A DNA stretch of 45,581 nucleotides, from assembly GCA_002633005.1 (NCBI GenBank), contig NMRA01000334.1, forward strand, positions 229,280 through 274,860, in the 5' to 3' direction. Position numbers and translations under genes: made by a program. Below, in pieces: positions 22,821 to 33,551 of this stretch (positions are counted from its first letter, which is position 1; every line of letters starts with the position of its first letter). The notes beneath the pieces were generated by a model. The model did not search any database, was not told the origin of the DNA, and saw nothing but the letters and a program-made list of their open reading frames with translations. The DNA comes from Phoronis australis. Lineage: Eukaryota; Phoronida; Phoronidae.

Positions 22821-23599
22821 GACTTTATTTATAGAGGATAAAATACAATAGATATAACAACATGCTGTAGCCAAAGGCTAATATACAGCATCATCCTCTT
22901 CAGCAAAAATAAATTAATTTAATAAATTAAGATAGATAAATTGATTCAATTAAGTTACATTAAATTAACATGAATATTTTACAAATTGAATTTACAAAAC
23001 TGAATTTAAAGTAAATAAACAAATAAAATAAATAAATTAAATTAAAACTGTAAATGTTTCATATGGTATACACGTTGAAGTGACGAAGGAAGGGACAGCT
23101 ACGATGACCACATCCACGTGTACATGTAACTGTTGAGTATGTGTCTGAAGTCACCATAATCAGCCTCTTTTAAACTATTTGGCACTGTTGATTGGCCTCA
23201 ATAAAAAGGACTTAGAGTAAAACGAAGCTGTGTGTCTAGGCATAATAAAATTGTTTGAGGAAGAAAATCTTATCCTGATTTGGTGGCTATTTCGAACACG
23301 TAATAGGCTACGAGGTAAACAGTTGGTATAATATTGCGAAAACACTAATGTATCATACACAAACACCTATACATAAAACATTCTGAAAACAGTCCTCTGA
23401 CGATGACAACTGTGAAGCTGTACTTAATATTAAATGGAAATGTTTGCATCAGTGTATTTATGGTAAAGCAACGATGGGCTTATAATAACATGGAATACAA
23501 TCTCATGTTTCACTGTGAATTCCGGCAAATTAGTGTCGATTGAGTTGTGACTCTTCAAGTATGAATGTCATTATAGGGGAGTTTACTTATTACCAAACT

Positions 23600-24499
23600 A
23601 TTAAATTTTTGGCTGACTGCTTGGGCACACAACAATGTTGTGTTTCACGATGTTCAAGTAGGGTTTCGAAGAGATTATGGTTCCTGAGACAAATACGTGT
23701 ATTATGCCGTGTGCTAGAGATTCATTAGTAGGTCAGGAGGTCGTTTTTATGGTGCATTCACAGATTTTTCTAATGCCTTTGATGAAATCCCTCAGGCATT
23801 ATTATTTAATCTCTTATTAAAACGTAACATACTCGAACATGCGATTAAAATCCAAAAAGGAATGTACGGCAAATTATGTACTTCCATAAAATACCCCAAG
23901 AGCTTACCAAGTATTTCCATTGTAAAATAGGCACATTGAAAAAGCGTGTGATAAGTCCTTTCTTAATTTCCATATACTTAAACAATTTTTTGACTTATCT
24001 TAAAATCATTCATTACTGTATGCAGATAGGGTTGCGTGCAAGTACTCCAGTAAATCTCAGTTATTTTTAAATTGTCTAAATAATTTTAATAGGGCGTGGG
24101 GTGTGTTAGTAAACCTTTAAATTAAGAAATATTGTAATAGAGGTGTATTACGCCATTATGAAAGATGGTTCTTTGAGAAGGATCGGATGGACGTGGTTAG
24201 CCACTGTAAGTATTTGGGCCTTACGATTTCTCCCAGGTTGGCAAGGGCTTAAGCTACAAGAATCCTAGCTAGGCAACTCCCTTGTGAGGCTTCAGTGGCC
24301 ATGTAGAAATTTTCTAATGCGAATCTCTTTCGAATTATTTGGCACTGTGTTATGGATTCGAAATCTGGAGAGAAGGTGCATCTGCGCTTTTTGCGAAACG
24401 ACATTTGGGGTTGGAGCAGCAGGTTTAATTCTGGTTTACTCTGTAGATGTCGTCTTACAGATACACAAAGATGCACGTGTTAGGAAATGCTCTATTAAC
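23600..24499 (+). pseudogene. Non-LTR retrotransposon (LINE) reverse transcriptase, dead
   Basis: Decayed but ordered RT landmarks appear on the + strand: LTAWAHNN and QVGFRRDYGS before a TGA at 23685, FTDFSNAFDEI (~23757, the palm-domain Asp), ISPFLISIYLNNFL (~23963, shifted frame), LYADR at 24016-24030 in place of YADD, and YLGLTISPRLA (~24209). A C-terminal stretch with YGFEIW lies near 24350. Several stops and shifts separate the blocks. The second catalytic Asp of the YADD box is Arg, so this copy is inactive. Clade assignment is not attempted. Confidence 0.75.
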
Positions 24500-24671
24500 T
24501 GACCTATCGAAAGCTCCGCCCTCTTGCGTAATGCTGACTAACAAACAATAGGTTTTACTCGACAACGTGTTGTTTGTCGGGTAAAATGGCGGCTTGGAAC
24601 GAACGTGTGTCAAGAATGCTGCGTTCTCAATAGTCAGTTAAGCCGTCACTCAAAGTCCTAGCGATAGGTCA
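24500..24671. mobile_element. MITE-like element with inverted TGACCTATCG ends
   Basis: TGACCTATCG at 24500 is answered by CGATAGGTCA at 24662. The interior includes GGGTAAAATGGCGGCTTGG, which recurs at ~26490 with similar flanks (GTGTGTCA, GAATGCTGC, AGTCGTCA-like blocks). It starts at the end of the LINE remnant. Confidence 0.6.
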
Positions 24672-26259
24672 TTTGAATAGTGGCAAGACATTCCAAGTTT
24701 AACCGGGTATTGTTAGTTTAAAACATCACCGAAGCATGGTTTTCACGAAGTATGGGTGTAGTTTGCGAAAAAAAGCTTTTGATACTGTTTGTTATTTACA
24801 GGGTTGGTATTCAGATGTTCAGAATAGCAAAAAATTAAACTATTTTACGAAGTTAGAGAGAATTTTACAGTAGAACCATATATAAAATTTAGTTTGTCAC
24901 CAGTTTTCCTCCAAAATACCCCGAGATTTCGTGTGAAAACCATAGCTTACTAGTTGGGAGTGGTAGGCATTTAAGATTTGACTATGATGATAAAATATGC
25001 CTTTTCTGCACGAGGAAATGAGTTGGAGACGAATTACATTTTGGTCTTGTTTTATGATGCATTCTTTGGTGTACGTAATTACGGTATTGTCTTTGGAGAC
25101 TTCCAACTTTAAGAAGTTTCATTCACCTGAAGGTAGACTTTAAACGTTACATAGTCAAATAAATTTTTACGCTTTGGAAAGAAGAAAGAATTTACGCAAA
25201 GAAATGTTTTATGCATATGTTTTGTGAGCTTGACTGAATTCTATTATTGTACATGTTCTGTGGGCCGCAGGCTTTTTATACATGTACATTCATGGAAATA
25301 AACGTATATTACTCAAATGAAGAAAGTGGGAAGAGGTCATAACCCTAGTCATTAGTAGGTGTTATTCGCGACAATATTTTGCAAAAAATGAGAAGATAAA
25401 TTTTCCCATTAAAAGTCTGAGATCGACGGTACTCGACTCTCCATATACCCTTATGCACAAAACTACATACTCAGCGAGGAAATCGTTTTACCTTACGCAA
25501 GAAAGAAGCCAAGACCACATAACTGAAAAAGACAAGGTTGGATACATGTAGCTGTACATTTATATGGGAGTGGCTGTTTGGAGGGCATATGGGAATACAG
25601 GCGAAGAGGAATTTCACATCCCGCTCGTCACTGACTTCACCCCCTCCACCACAATTTTACTCTACGCAGTTGCCGGTACTGTAACCACGTCCGACACCGA
25701 TTTCATCACCTTTTCACATATCTTCCTCGTGTGTTTCCGTTTGGTACTCCTCTGTATTTCTTGTTTTGCTCGAATTGTCCTTAATTTTGCCCATATCTGG
25801 AAGGATTGCTCCTTCCCCCTAATACGCCAATCTAGGCAATGAAGAAGTTTTCCAGTGTATTCACATATCGCTAACAAGACTGTTGGACTGAACCTCAAAA
25901 ACGCCGCATTTGTCAAGACTCCATCTCTAAGAGCCACTACATGACTCGCTATCGCGGACGGTGTAAGCTCAGCTTGATATGCATTCAAGGCCAGTTTAAT
26001 GTTTATTCATTTGTTGTGTAAGTCGATATTGCAGTGAAACAATAATGAATCAGTGGTAACTTCTATATTAAAATAAAGTCTACAAGCTTTCTGTATACAC
26101 AGTCAACTTGTAGTAAATGTCTGAAATCTAGGATAAACGAAACTGGATCTAAGTCACTTTTTTGCTTTTCATGTATCTAAGTGACGTATAAGCCCCCTGG
26201 AGGGCTGGGTGTTCCTGTTTTGTTACGTATTTATTGTTTAAATTCATTTGAACATATGT
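24672..26259. other. Unassigned DNA
   Basis: A minus-strand frame of 108 codons (25662-25988), rich in Arg/Lys near its end, overlaps a 92-codon plus-strand frame. Neither is recognised. No splice-bounded exon is supported. Confidence 0.35.
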
Positions 26260-26291
26260 CACTATAATAAAAAATTACTTACTTACTTACT
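26260..26291 (+). repeat. (TTAC)n tail after AATAAAAAA, possible retroelement 3' end
   Basis: CTATAATAAAAAATTACTTACTTACTTAC, split here only by its two parts, combines a polyadenylation-like hexamer with a short tetranucleotide tail. This is the usual look of a non-LTR element end. The body upstream is too degraded to name. Confidence 0.45.
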
Positions 26292-26447
26292 GACGTGGCG
26301 CCGATCCTGAAGAATGGCTGCCAAGTATTTTTTCACGTGTCTAACGTTTCTTTCTGAAATCGACACCGTACAAGTGTGGCATACTTGGTGACTGTATGAC
26401 AAATTTTATCTTACAAAAACAGCATGCGCACATTTAACTAGCTCTTT

Positions 26448-26592
26448 CATTGAGCTTGTACATCCTGCTGACTACCCGGTATCAAGTCCGGTAAAATGGC
26501 GGCTTGGACACGCAGACGAAAGTGTGTCAGGAATGCTGCATTCTGAGTAGTCATTTAAGTCGTCAGTCATAAACCTGGCGATTGGCCAATTA
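26448..26592. mobile_element. Second, diverged copy of the MITE at 24500
   Basis: It shares TGCTGACTA, GGTAAAATGGCGGCTTGG, GTGTGTCA, GGAATGCTGC and a GGCGATTGG end with 24500-24671. The outer ends are eroded, so limits are approximate. Confidence 0.55.
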
Positions 26593-28071
26593 ATGGCAGA
26601 CCTATTTCAATTGAAACGGTGCGTCGTTTCGCAATCGAGAATCATTTAAGATTTGTTTTTAATTCCCGGGAACAATAATGCAAAGTCATGCCTTACGCTT
26701 GTAGCTTTTTATCTGTGGTGGTTTTGAACGCTAATACATGTTATGTGAAGATTTTTGTTGATGAGTATTTGTCCTATTAGCAGAAACGAATTGCCCTGCC
26801 CGGATATGATGAGGACGATCTAACAATTGTTTATAACTTAATGATGGTGCGTGTGTGATGAATCATTGACATTGACGTGCACGATTCTTGCACTGAAATT
26901 TACCATAAGTGTGTATCTTATACATGTATGTATTTTGTTTTCCTACGAAACTTAATGATTGCTCACAAGCGCACTCATATTTGTGGAGAGTGGACGAAAA
27001 CGAAGACAGACCAGACCAAAGCAGCATAAATTGATGGAATTTACTGAGCCAAAGACATTAGTATGTGCAGCCGTTTTCCAGTGGTTGTCCCGAAGGACAT
27101 TTACCTCATCGGTGTACGCATAGACCCTATTCACGCCGACAGGCGGCGCGTTCCAAAACGAGGCTCGCTACGATAGCTCTGGTGGCTTATCCGCGTAGTT
27201 GTACTCAGCGTTGCTCAAACAGATAGAAAAAATACGGACACTCTGTTTTACAATCCCTAAGGACGTTGGGATTCGGAAGCGTTGGGTCCTTGCCACACGC
27301 TGCGATGAAGGAAAATATGTCCGTGTAAAATTTATAACTGTTTTCGAATCATAATTTGTCGCGTCTCGGACTGGATGTCGCCATAGCAACGAGGACCGGA
27401 GAATCTTCGGCCAACCAGGCTGTGTTTTCATGACTATGGGTTGAAGCGCAATGCATTTTTCTTTACAAAAAGGACAGGGCCCTCAATCCCTCAATTTTGG
27501 GGCCAAATATCGACCCTATTTTCCTCTCAAAAATATTGAAAAATCACGTGAAATTCGCGGCCACGAGGCCTAAAAATCCCCTTTGTGATTGAAAATTCAC
27601 TCCAACGATTCAAATCACCTGTGACCACAGAGGTGACAATTTGAAAAAGTACAAAATCATAGGTGGATTTAGGGTTTTATTTTTTTAGTCCAACGACAGA
27701 TTTCCTGAGCAGAAGGTACATGTATACATCCTCGGCGCCCGCAACTTCCGGGCCGCCTGCGTGCATACAATCGCGCTTTGCCCGCTTCTCCGAGGATGTC
27801 GGCCCCCCTCACTATAGGCCTATGGTATCCTAGATCAGCCACTGAAAGTGCTACTTGAGACCGAGCTATGAGAGCTTGCAAAAGGGCGGGGTGCTATTGA
27901 TGGTGATCGGGAGGTCAATAGAGTTTTCACTGACCCGTCACTCGGCGAAACGCAGAAGGCCCGGCCGCACACACATGAGGCACCTTTACCCTCGGATATG
28001 AACGAAGCGTCTGAAGAAACACGATAACTATGCTTGTTCCAGGGGGGATCCAGGACTTTGAGTTGGGGGGG
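26593..28071. other. Unassigned DNA up to the assembly gap
   Basis: Contains an 87-codon minus-strand frame (27168-27431) starting beside an X-box-like site, not otherwise recognised. ACATCCTCGG at ~27724 and CCGAGGATGT at ~27790 form a 10 bp inverted repeat around a G+C-rich core. The last part before the gap (from ~27840) ends in GGATCCAGGACTTTGAG and a G run, suggestive of a retroposon or MITE edge. Confidence 0.35.
27379..27392. promoter_or_regulatory. RFX X-box-like site
   Basis: GTCGCCATAGCAAC fits the palindromic consensus RYYNYYWWRRNRAC at every position and resembles strong X-boxes. A few such matches are expected by chance in 45 kb, and no confirmed gene starts here. Confidence 0.3.
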
Positions 28072-28227
28072 NNNNNNNNNNNNNNNNNNNNNNNNNNNNN
28101 NNNNNNNNNNNNNNNNNNNNNNNNNNNNNNNNNNNNNNNNNNNNNNNNNNNNNNNNNNNNNNNNNNNNNNNNNNNNNNNNNNNNNNNNNNNNNNNNNNNN
28201 NNNNNNNNNNNNNNNNNNNNNNNNNNN
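28072..28227. other. Assembly gap (156 N)
   Basis: Unresolved bases. The gap falls between a G run and the start of the duplicated segment, so repeat collapse is the probable cause. Frames drawn across it are meaningless. Confidence 0.99.
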
Positions 28228-28753
28228 GCCTACCTCACCAGGACCTAGGCTATGCTTGAAGCTAATAGGCCTACTCTTGATCAACAAATTAAACCAGATG
28301 AGACTAATTGCACATGACAGCAAAATGCTATGAGCCACCACTGTCGAATATATCTTCAACTCGTCAACAATACCACCAGATGACCTGGTTCGTGTAGAAA
28401 GCATTTTTATCAAGAATTTATTAGAAGAAACGTAACCCTGCATTCAGCACCATGCCTAATCCGTAACACTACGATCGCCGCAATTTGGTCATGTTTACTT
28501 TTCATGTTTCGAACCTAGTTTTCCGGAAAAATACTATATCCTTTCGTCAAACAACTCTTTGGTGCATTGACTTGTTCTTTAACTGTATTTTTCTACGTCT
28601 CTGTGGTTAATTTTTGACACATTTTTTAAGATTTAATATTCAGGTTGTACTCCAAAGACCGGCCATTTAACTCACGCAATGTAAATTTCCGCTTTCTTAT
28701 CGCAGTGAGCCTCGCTTTGGATTTTAATGTCCGCCGCGTGAATAGAGTCTATG
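28228..28753. repeat. Duplicated segment, copy 2
   Basis: Matches 9622-10146 in the same orientation with few differences and stops after GAATAGAGTCTATG. Unlike copy 1 it is not followed by the ~57 bp module. It contains the second version of the possible membrane-anchor exon on the minus strand (28228-28443), with Gln to Arg, Ser to Gly and Arg to Gly changes. Confidence 0.85.
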
Positions 28754-28849
28754 TGTAGCGTAGGACTGCATGGTGATTGAAAAGTCAGTCTTATGATTTC
28801 TGTACTCTTTACGTGATCCACCAATCAAGTTTCAATGTCAGTGAGTAGC

Positions 28850-30750
28850 TTAAAGGAGAATGCCACCCCAAAACAACCTATTTTGTATCAATTTAGATCA
28901 AGTATCTCCACTCGATAAGGGCAAGTACAGCTCTTTTGCCTGACAGCTGACGTCAGACGGAGGTATTGAAATTAACCAATGAAGTCAGAGACTCGAATGC
29001 AGTCTGTCCAGCAGTTCACACTACGCTTACTGGTATCAGATTATCGCTTGAATTCATCGTTTTTACACCAATAAATCATCAAAATTCAAATTACAAATAC
29101 ATAGAGTTATTGAACAAAGGTGTTATTTTATTTCGCTGTTACGGATTTTTAGGTATTTGAACGTACCGTAGTCTACGAAGTTCGGTAGGCCAATTAATCA
29201 TGGTCGGTCGCGGGAGTTTGGGGTCTGTTCGGTGACAAATTCAAATTATTCGTCCGTGAAATACAGACAGGAGAACATAGCTGCTTGTTGTAATTTTAGA
29301 CTTGAGATTTTTTCAGCTCTAAACACATAAAACGCTTGCTATCCCCGCCAGTGGCTCGGAACCTGCTGGCCCATCGCGGCCGGACTGAAGACATAACTGC
29401 TAAACCAGCCAAAGTTAGAAACTAAGCTTTAAGTCAAGAAAAGACTATGCTACTGATCTAAAGAAAAAATGTGCACGCTGATTATTTTGGTGAATTGGCT
29501 GCGAAACTGCAAATCTACTTACTAGCTCGTCGGGGGCCGCGAAGTCAATTTACCTTTCCACAGAACCGTCAGGGCAAATGTTGTACAGTAACAATGATTC
29601 GAATAATGTATATGAATATATAAATAAAAATTCCCCTAACACCTGATCATAGGATATAAAATCGAGTTATTGTTTTACAACAGATTTCTGTCAGCAAACA
29701 CTGAATTAGCGTGCGCTCACACGACGTCGGTGCCCGGTCAAAAGTCGGTAACGCAGTGATTTATTCATTGCTGGCTTCTCAAAACATTTTCACTCACGAA
29801 CATTCCAAAGCATTACAAATTGTATCTAATGAAACAGACTTTGTTTCAGTTTCATATAACCATTGGTTAGGGTGAGAATAAATCATTTTGAAACAGAACG
29901 CAAATTTTAAAGGTCAACGTGGCAACTCGCAATCCCGACTTAGACGACGTGCTCATACGACGAAGACTTCTCAGGTCGATCGTTAGGTCTCACAGGGGTA
30001 CACTCCTGAACGTACAGAGACAACGAAAGATATGGATAGTTCCGAAAACCGTTTGTATAGCTTGTCCATGAGCTAACCGCACGATAATGGAAACGACTCA
30101 CCGTTGCGTCTGCTGCCACGAAATTCCGCAAATGAAACGAATTCTTGGAGAAGCGCAAATGTGTCTCACGGACCATACTGATTTTGTAGTGCATCTAAAA
30201 AGGTGTGCTTACGACGTTTTTTAGGGCTGAAAAAAAGAACTGGCCGAAAACATCCTACACCCAGAGGACCAAACAGAAGCCTCACGAATGAGTCAGTCAT
30301 CAAACAAGTTATATAAAACGTTATGTTATTACGCCTTGAATTAATTGTAATTGTTTATGTTTTTATGACGAACTACAATTCTATAATCAAACACTGATGT
30401 ACAACCGATCCGACGAAATGCAGGTCACGGATAAGTTTCACGTACTTTTCATTCACTACTACAAGCCAATTCCGAAGCATTACGGGCTCTCGAAAAAATC
30501 GAAAAAACGACATACCCGCTTTCCTCGCAGCTTCATAGTTCGTCTAAGCAGGAACGATACACCACATCATAGCGGCATTCCCTCTGCCGAAGAAGCACTG
30601 ACGTCGCTACGTCGTTTCTCACCTTTCTCACTGGTTAACGCGACACCTTTCGGCGGGGTAAGATCGAGCGTCGCATACGAGGTGATGTGAACTATAATCC
30701 GATTAAGACGGTACAAAAGACTATTTAAATCGGGTGGCATTCTCCTTTAA
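28850..30750 (-). mobile_element. Kolobok-like THAP transposon remnant, copy 3 (reverse)
   Basis: Flanked by TTAA on both sides, with perfect 15/15 inverted ends AGGAGAATGCCACCC and GGGTGGCATTCTCCT. This is the best-preserved boundary pair of the three copies. The interior is the reverse complement of copies 1 and 2, with extra sequence in the middle. The decayed THAP region lies at about 30440-30580 on the minus strand. No transposase core is visible, so it depends on an enzyme from elsewhere. Confidence 0.85.
30440..30580 (-). pseudogene. THAP exon remnant (copy 3)
   Basis: Read on the minus strand it is homologous to the THAP exons at 13345 and 42609, including the stretch giving FFRLPRES in copy 2. 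Changes break the frame and alter the first Cys pair. It is recognised by alignment with the better copy, not on its own. Confidence 0.6.
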
Positions 30751-31594
30751 TACTAACACAACAAAAACGGAATAGTTCACTTTGAAACTGGTTCCATCGT
30801 AATGCTTGGCCATCAAAACTTAATTAGTGACACATGTATTTACTTACTTTATTTCATGACGGCGACATCCCGTTGCTCCCTACTTGCTCGATTCTACAGC
30901 CCGACACCAAGTTGGGAAGTTTACCCTCGTAGCCAATATCTTACACGACTGATTAACTCCATTCTGGCATTTATGGTTGGAGGGCTTGTGCTCTTTTGTT
31001 CGATAATTGCTCTAATCTCCGATCTGGTCGTATCTAGCCTGACTGGGCTGGGCTGATAAAATGGAAGTTAAGTTATAACATATTTAAGCTTAACCCAATA
31101 GCATTTCTGAATTTCTCGTCAAATGTTGATCATGTTCCATTTTTGAATCACCAAAATCGTCCAGCTACAACAGAAGTTAAGACAATCTATTCTGTCCAAA
31201 CGGATTACCAACGCACTCGTTTCCTTTGAAGCCTGGGAGATAATTGGCCTGCGTGTTATCATACTGGACAAGAGACTGAGCTGTTCAGTTAACAAAAGAA
31301 CCAGATGTTATCGCACGTTCAGCACCCCTCACGTCTGGAAAAGTTACTGAACGACAGAACGCTGTAATGTAATTGACTGTATGAAAACAGAGAAAAGTCA
31401 GTAATGGCGGCTTTAATTTGCGTAAGAAACAAACGTGGATATTTTTTACTGTCTTGTTATCATCAGTTTTCATTTTGCCTCCTTCAGTAATGTCTTTCAC
31501 AAAATCACGGGGCCATTTTCTGATTCAAGCACGATTTCCCTATTTGAATTACATGTAAGCAGACAATTCATCGCTGACTGTAATCTCGTTCCAG
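30751..31594. other. Presumed intron of the WSC gene, nothing firm
   Basis: An 84-codon frame at 30802-31056 has one hydrophobic stretch but no recognised family. The acceptor of the next exon ends at 31594 (CTCGTTCCAG). Confidence 0.4.
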
Positions 31595-31863
31595 CGGCGC
31601 CAGTTTGTTCACGGTATCGCGGAGCATTTGACAGAACCCTTGCAGAACTTGACGGGGCTCAGCTGTTCAAGTTAAGAACACGGATACATGTATGGTTTGA
31701 CATTGTATCTGCCATCCCTATGAATGTTCGAGTCATTCGTCACGTTGAATCCATTCCACACACGATAACATGCATTTTGTTGTGTATGAAGGACTGTTGT
31801 TGCGAGTACTCGATTCACCTGCCTGTCGGAACATGTGTATTATTATGGAATGTAGTTAAATGA
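31595..31863 (+). CDS. 3'-terminal exon with Cys-rich, PAN/apple-like domain (paralogue 2)
   Basis: The acceptor CTCGTTCCAG is followed by a phase-1 opening and about 89 codons to TGA. Relative to the exon at 7668 it keeps GAQLFKLRT, VSAIPMNV, TITCILLC, KDCCC, IHLP and the late Cys. It has two extra codons after FKLRTR and a slightly different N-terminal part (APVCSRYRGAFDRT). The phase fits the WSC exon at 17278. The frame is intact, and similarity continues past the stop. The role is inferred from the WSC context: an extracellular interaction domain at the C-terminus. Confidence 0.65.
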
Positions 31864-32146
31864 AACGTGCCTACGCGTTGGTCTACGTACGCCTCTGGAT
31901 AACGTGTTTGTAGAATGTAGCATGACGTGCATATAGATTATAGAATGACGACAACAGAATGCTGCAAATCACGTGCTAAGTGACGCACTGTTCATGTGGT
32001 CCTACCAAGGAGTTTACGTAGAATTGTACAACACTTCTTGGTCCTACTGTGATAATGTTGTACTTTATCAAATACACGGTGTTTAAAGCTTGGTACTAGT
32101 TGTGTGGATGTTATATGCATACTTTAGAGCACGTGCTATTCGCAAT

Positions 32147-32207
32147 ATGAGGCGGTATGTCCTAGTGGGATAAATATCCGCTTCCTTTACTCAATCCTTT
32201 CGTGAGT
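32147..32207 (+). ncRNA. tRNA-like sequence (tRNA-derived SINE head?), 5' part
   Basis: ATGTCCTAGTGGGATAA resembles an A box. The piece ends in GTGAGT, and the remainder continues after the transposon at 35408 as GTGAGTTGGAATCGCAC. That is a 17-base T-arm with the 7-base loop TTGGAAT (canonical TTCGAAT) and 4 of 5 stem pairs. The anticodon region is degraded, so a SINE or tRNA pseudogene is more likely than a functional tRNA. Confidence 0.4.
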
Positions 32208-32272
32208 CACCCCGGCCAACCCGCGATCGAGAACGCCCGGAAGACGATCGAGAACGAGACTTTGCACCAAAA

Positions 32273-32297
32273 ATGGCAGACGACAGTGACATACCCG
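32273..32297 (+). CDS. Short 5' coding exon of the 3.2 kb element
   Basis: ATG in good context (AAAAATGG) opens MADDSDIP and ends at the strong donor CCG/GTGAGT in phase 1. It lies only 65 bp from the element end, so the element carries its gene start right behind the terminal repeat. The downstream acceptor is probably at ~32873 (GATTTTTTCAG), but the following frame is broken. Confidence 0.45.
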
Positions 32298-33109
32298 GTG
32301 AGTTTAAGTGTCATTTTCTGCTTAAATAGAGGCCACTTTAGTACGAATACTACACACAGAAAAGCGTCAGAGTGTTACCTTTGCTGTGGATCTGAAATAA
32401 TACTTGGCTTTTGCTTATTTTTTAAATAAAGAGCTCATGAAGCAATGTCTTTCGGTAAAATGCCTTCCGCTTCGTAAAATCGACAATTACTGCTTGTTAT
32501 TAGCAATTCCAGGGTTCTTAAGAAGAGACGTGTGACGTTTATAGTCTAATCGTCCCTGGTGACACCTTTGGTAGTTATGATTTGTGAAACAATTTGAGAT
32601 ATTTACCAACAAAAGCAGGTCCTTGTGTGAGACGGCGATCGGGAACGACGTTGTTAATTCTCTATGGCGATGGTGAACGCAAAAACGGTGATCTTGAACG
32701 CACATTTTTTTCTCTGCATTGGCCTGAATAGTCGTTCAAGTTACGGTATTATGTCAATAATTTTAGAATAGTTCGGAACCTGAATTAGTTGATGGGTTGA
32801 TTATTAATTACATTTCATCGTTTTTTCATTATTTCTATGAAACATAACTGAATGCGTTCGATTTTTTCAGTTGAACTGTAGCCACACCAGGAGTCCTTCA
32901 GGGTGTTAACGTCCACGCCTTCAAAAAAAAGTAGTACAACTGCTGCATGTCACAACGGAGTGTGTGTGTGCTCGAGCCTTGTTCAGGAACTTATAAATCG
33001 ACTTAGTATGACCACATGGCAATAAAATACAGTGACACTACAACAAAGCAAGACCTTTACCAGCCCTGTGATTGACGCGTTGCATGCGTCAAGAGTTTTT
33101 TACCAATAC

Positions 33110-33311
33110 GGTAAAACACAGCACGGAACATCGTGCTCAGGAACCAAGTCGATTCAGTGTCCTGTCTGTGATCACTGTTTCACGGAAAGAGTGAGCCTGA
33201 TGCGACACTGCGTCACAGCACGAGGACACTCCTTTTTGTGGTGAATGTGGCATGTCATGCAAACAGTATGCCTCCTTCTACAGGCATAGCAAGCAGAAAC
33301 GCCATGAATGA
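33110..33311 (+). pseudogene. Two C2H2 zinc fingers of the 3.2 kb element, one frameshift
   Basis: Finger 1 is CPVC-x12-H-x6-H (33158-33229) and finger 2 is CGEC-x12-H-x5-H (33237-33305), ending at a TGA (33309). A single-base shift in the CCTTTTTG run at 33231-33238 separates them. It could be real decay or a homopolymer sequencing error. The fingers probably bind DNA. The repeated 15 bp motif near both ends of the same element is the obvious candidate site, by inference only. No catalytic domain was recognised elsewhere in the element. Confidence 0.6.
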
Positions 33312-33397
33312 AATCATTAAGTCCAGTGGTGATGGTTGTTAAGCCACTATAGTTTATTCAGATTTACAGAGTCTGTGGTTGGTAGTTGTCTGATGTG

Positions 33398-33551
33398 CAG
33401 TGCTGTAGTGGAAAAATTAAAGATAAGTGGACGCCCAGATCCCCCTATCACCTTGAGAACTGAACCTAACTTACGGTGCGTAGGCGCTATGTTCAAATGC
33501 CAAAAGGTGGTTGGCTGCGCCTACGTGCGCCTACGCCCTACTACAGCACTG
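33398..33551. mobile_element. hAT-like MITE, copy C, nested in the 3.2 kb element
   Basis: The left end CAGTGCTGTAGTGG and the right end CTACTACAGCACTG are flanked by the exact 8 bp duplication CTGATGTG (33390-33397, 33552-33559). It inserted 87 bp after the zinc-finger stop codon, so it is younger than the host element. Confidence 0.9.

Noticed and set aside
27835-28443. 202-codon minus-strand frame spanning the N gap
   Set aside because: The central part is unknown sequence. Only the 72 codons after the gap are comparable with copy 1.
32147-32210. A functional tRNA gene
   Set aside because: The anticodon arm does not fold properly and the sequence is split by a transposon. A SINE or tRNA relic is more likely.
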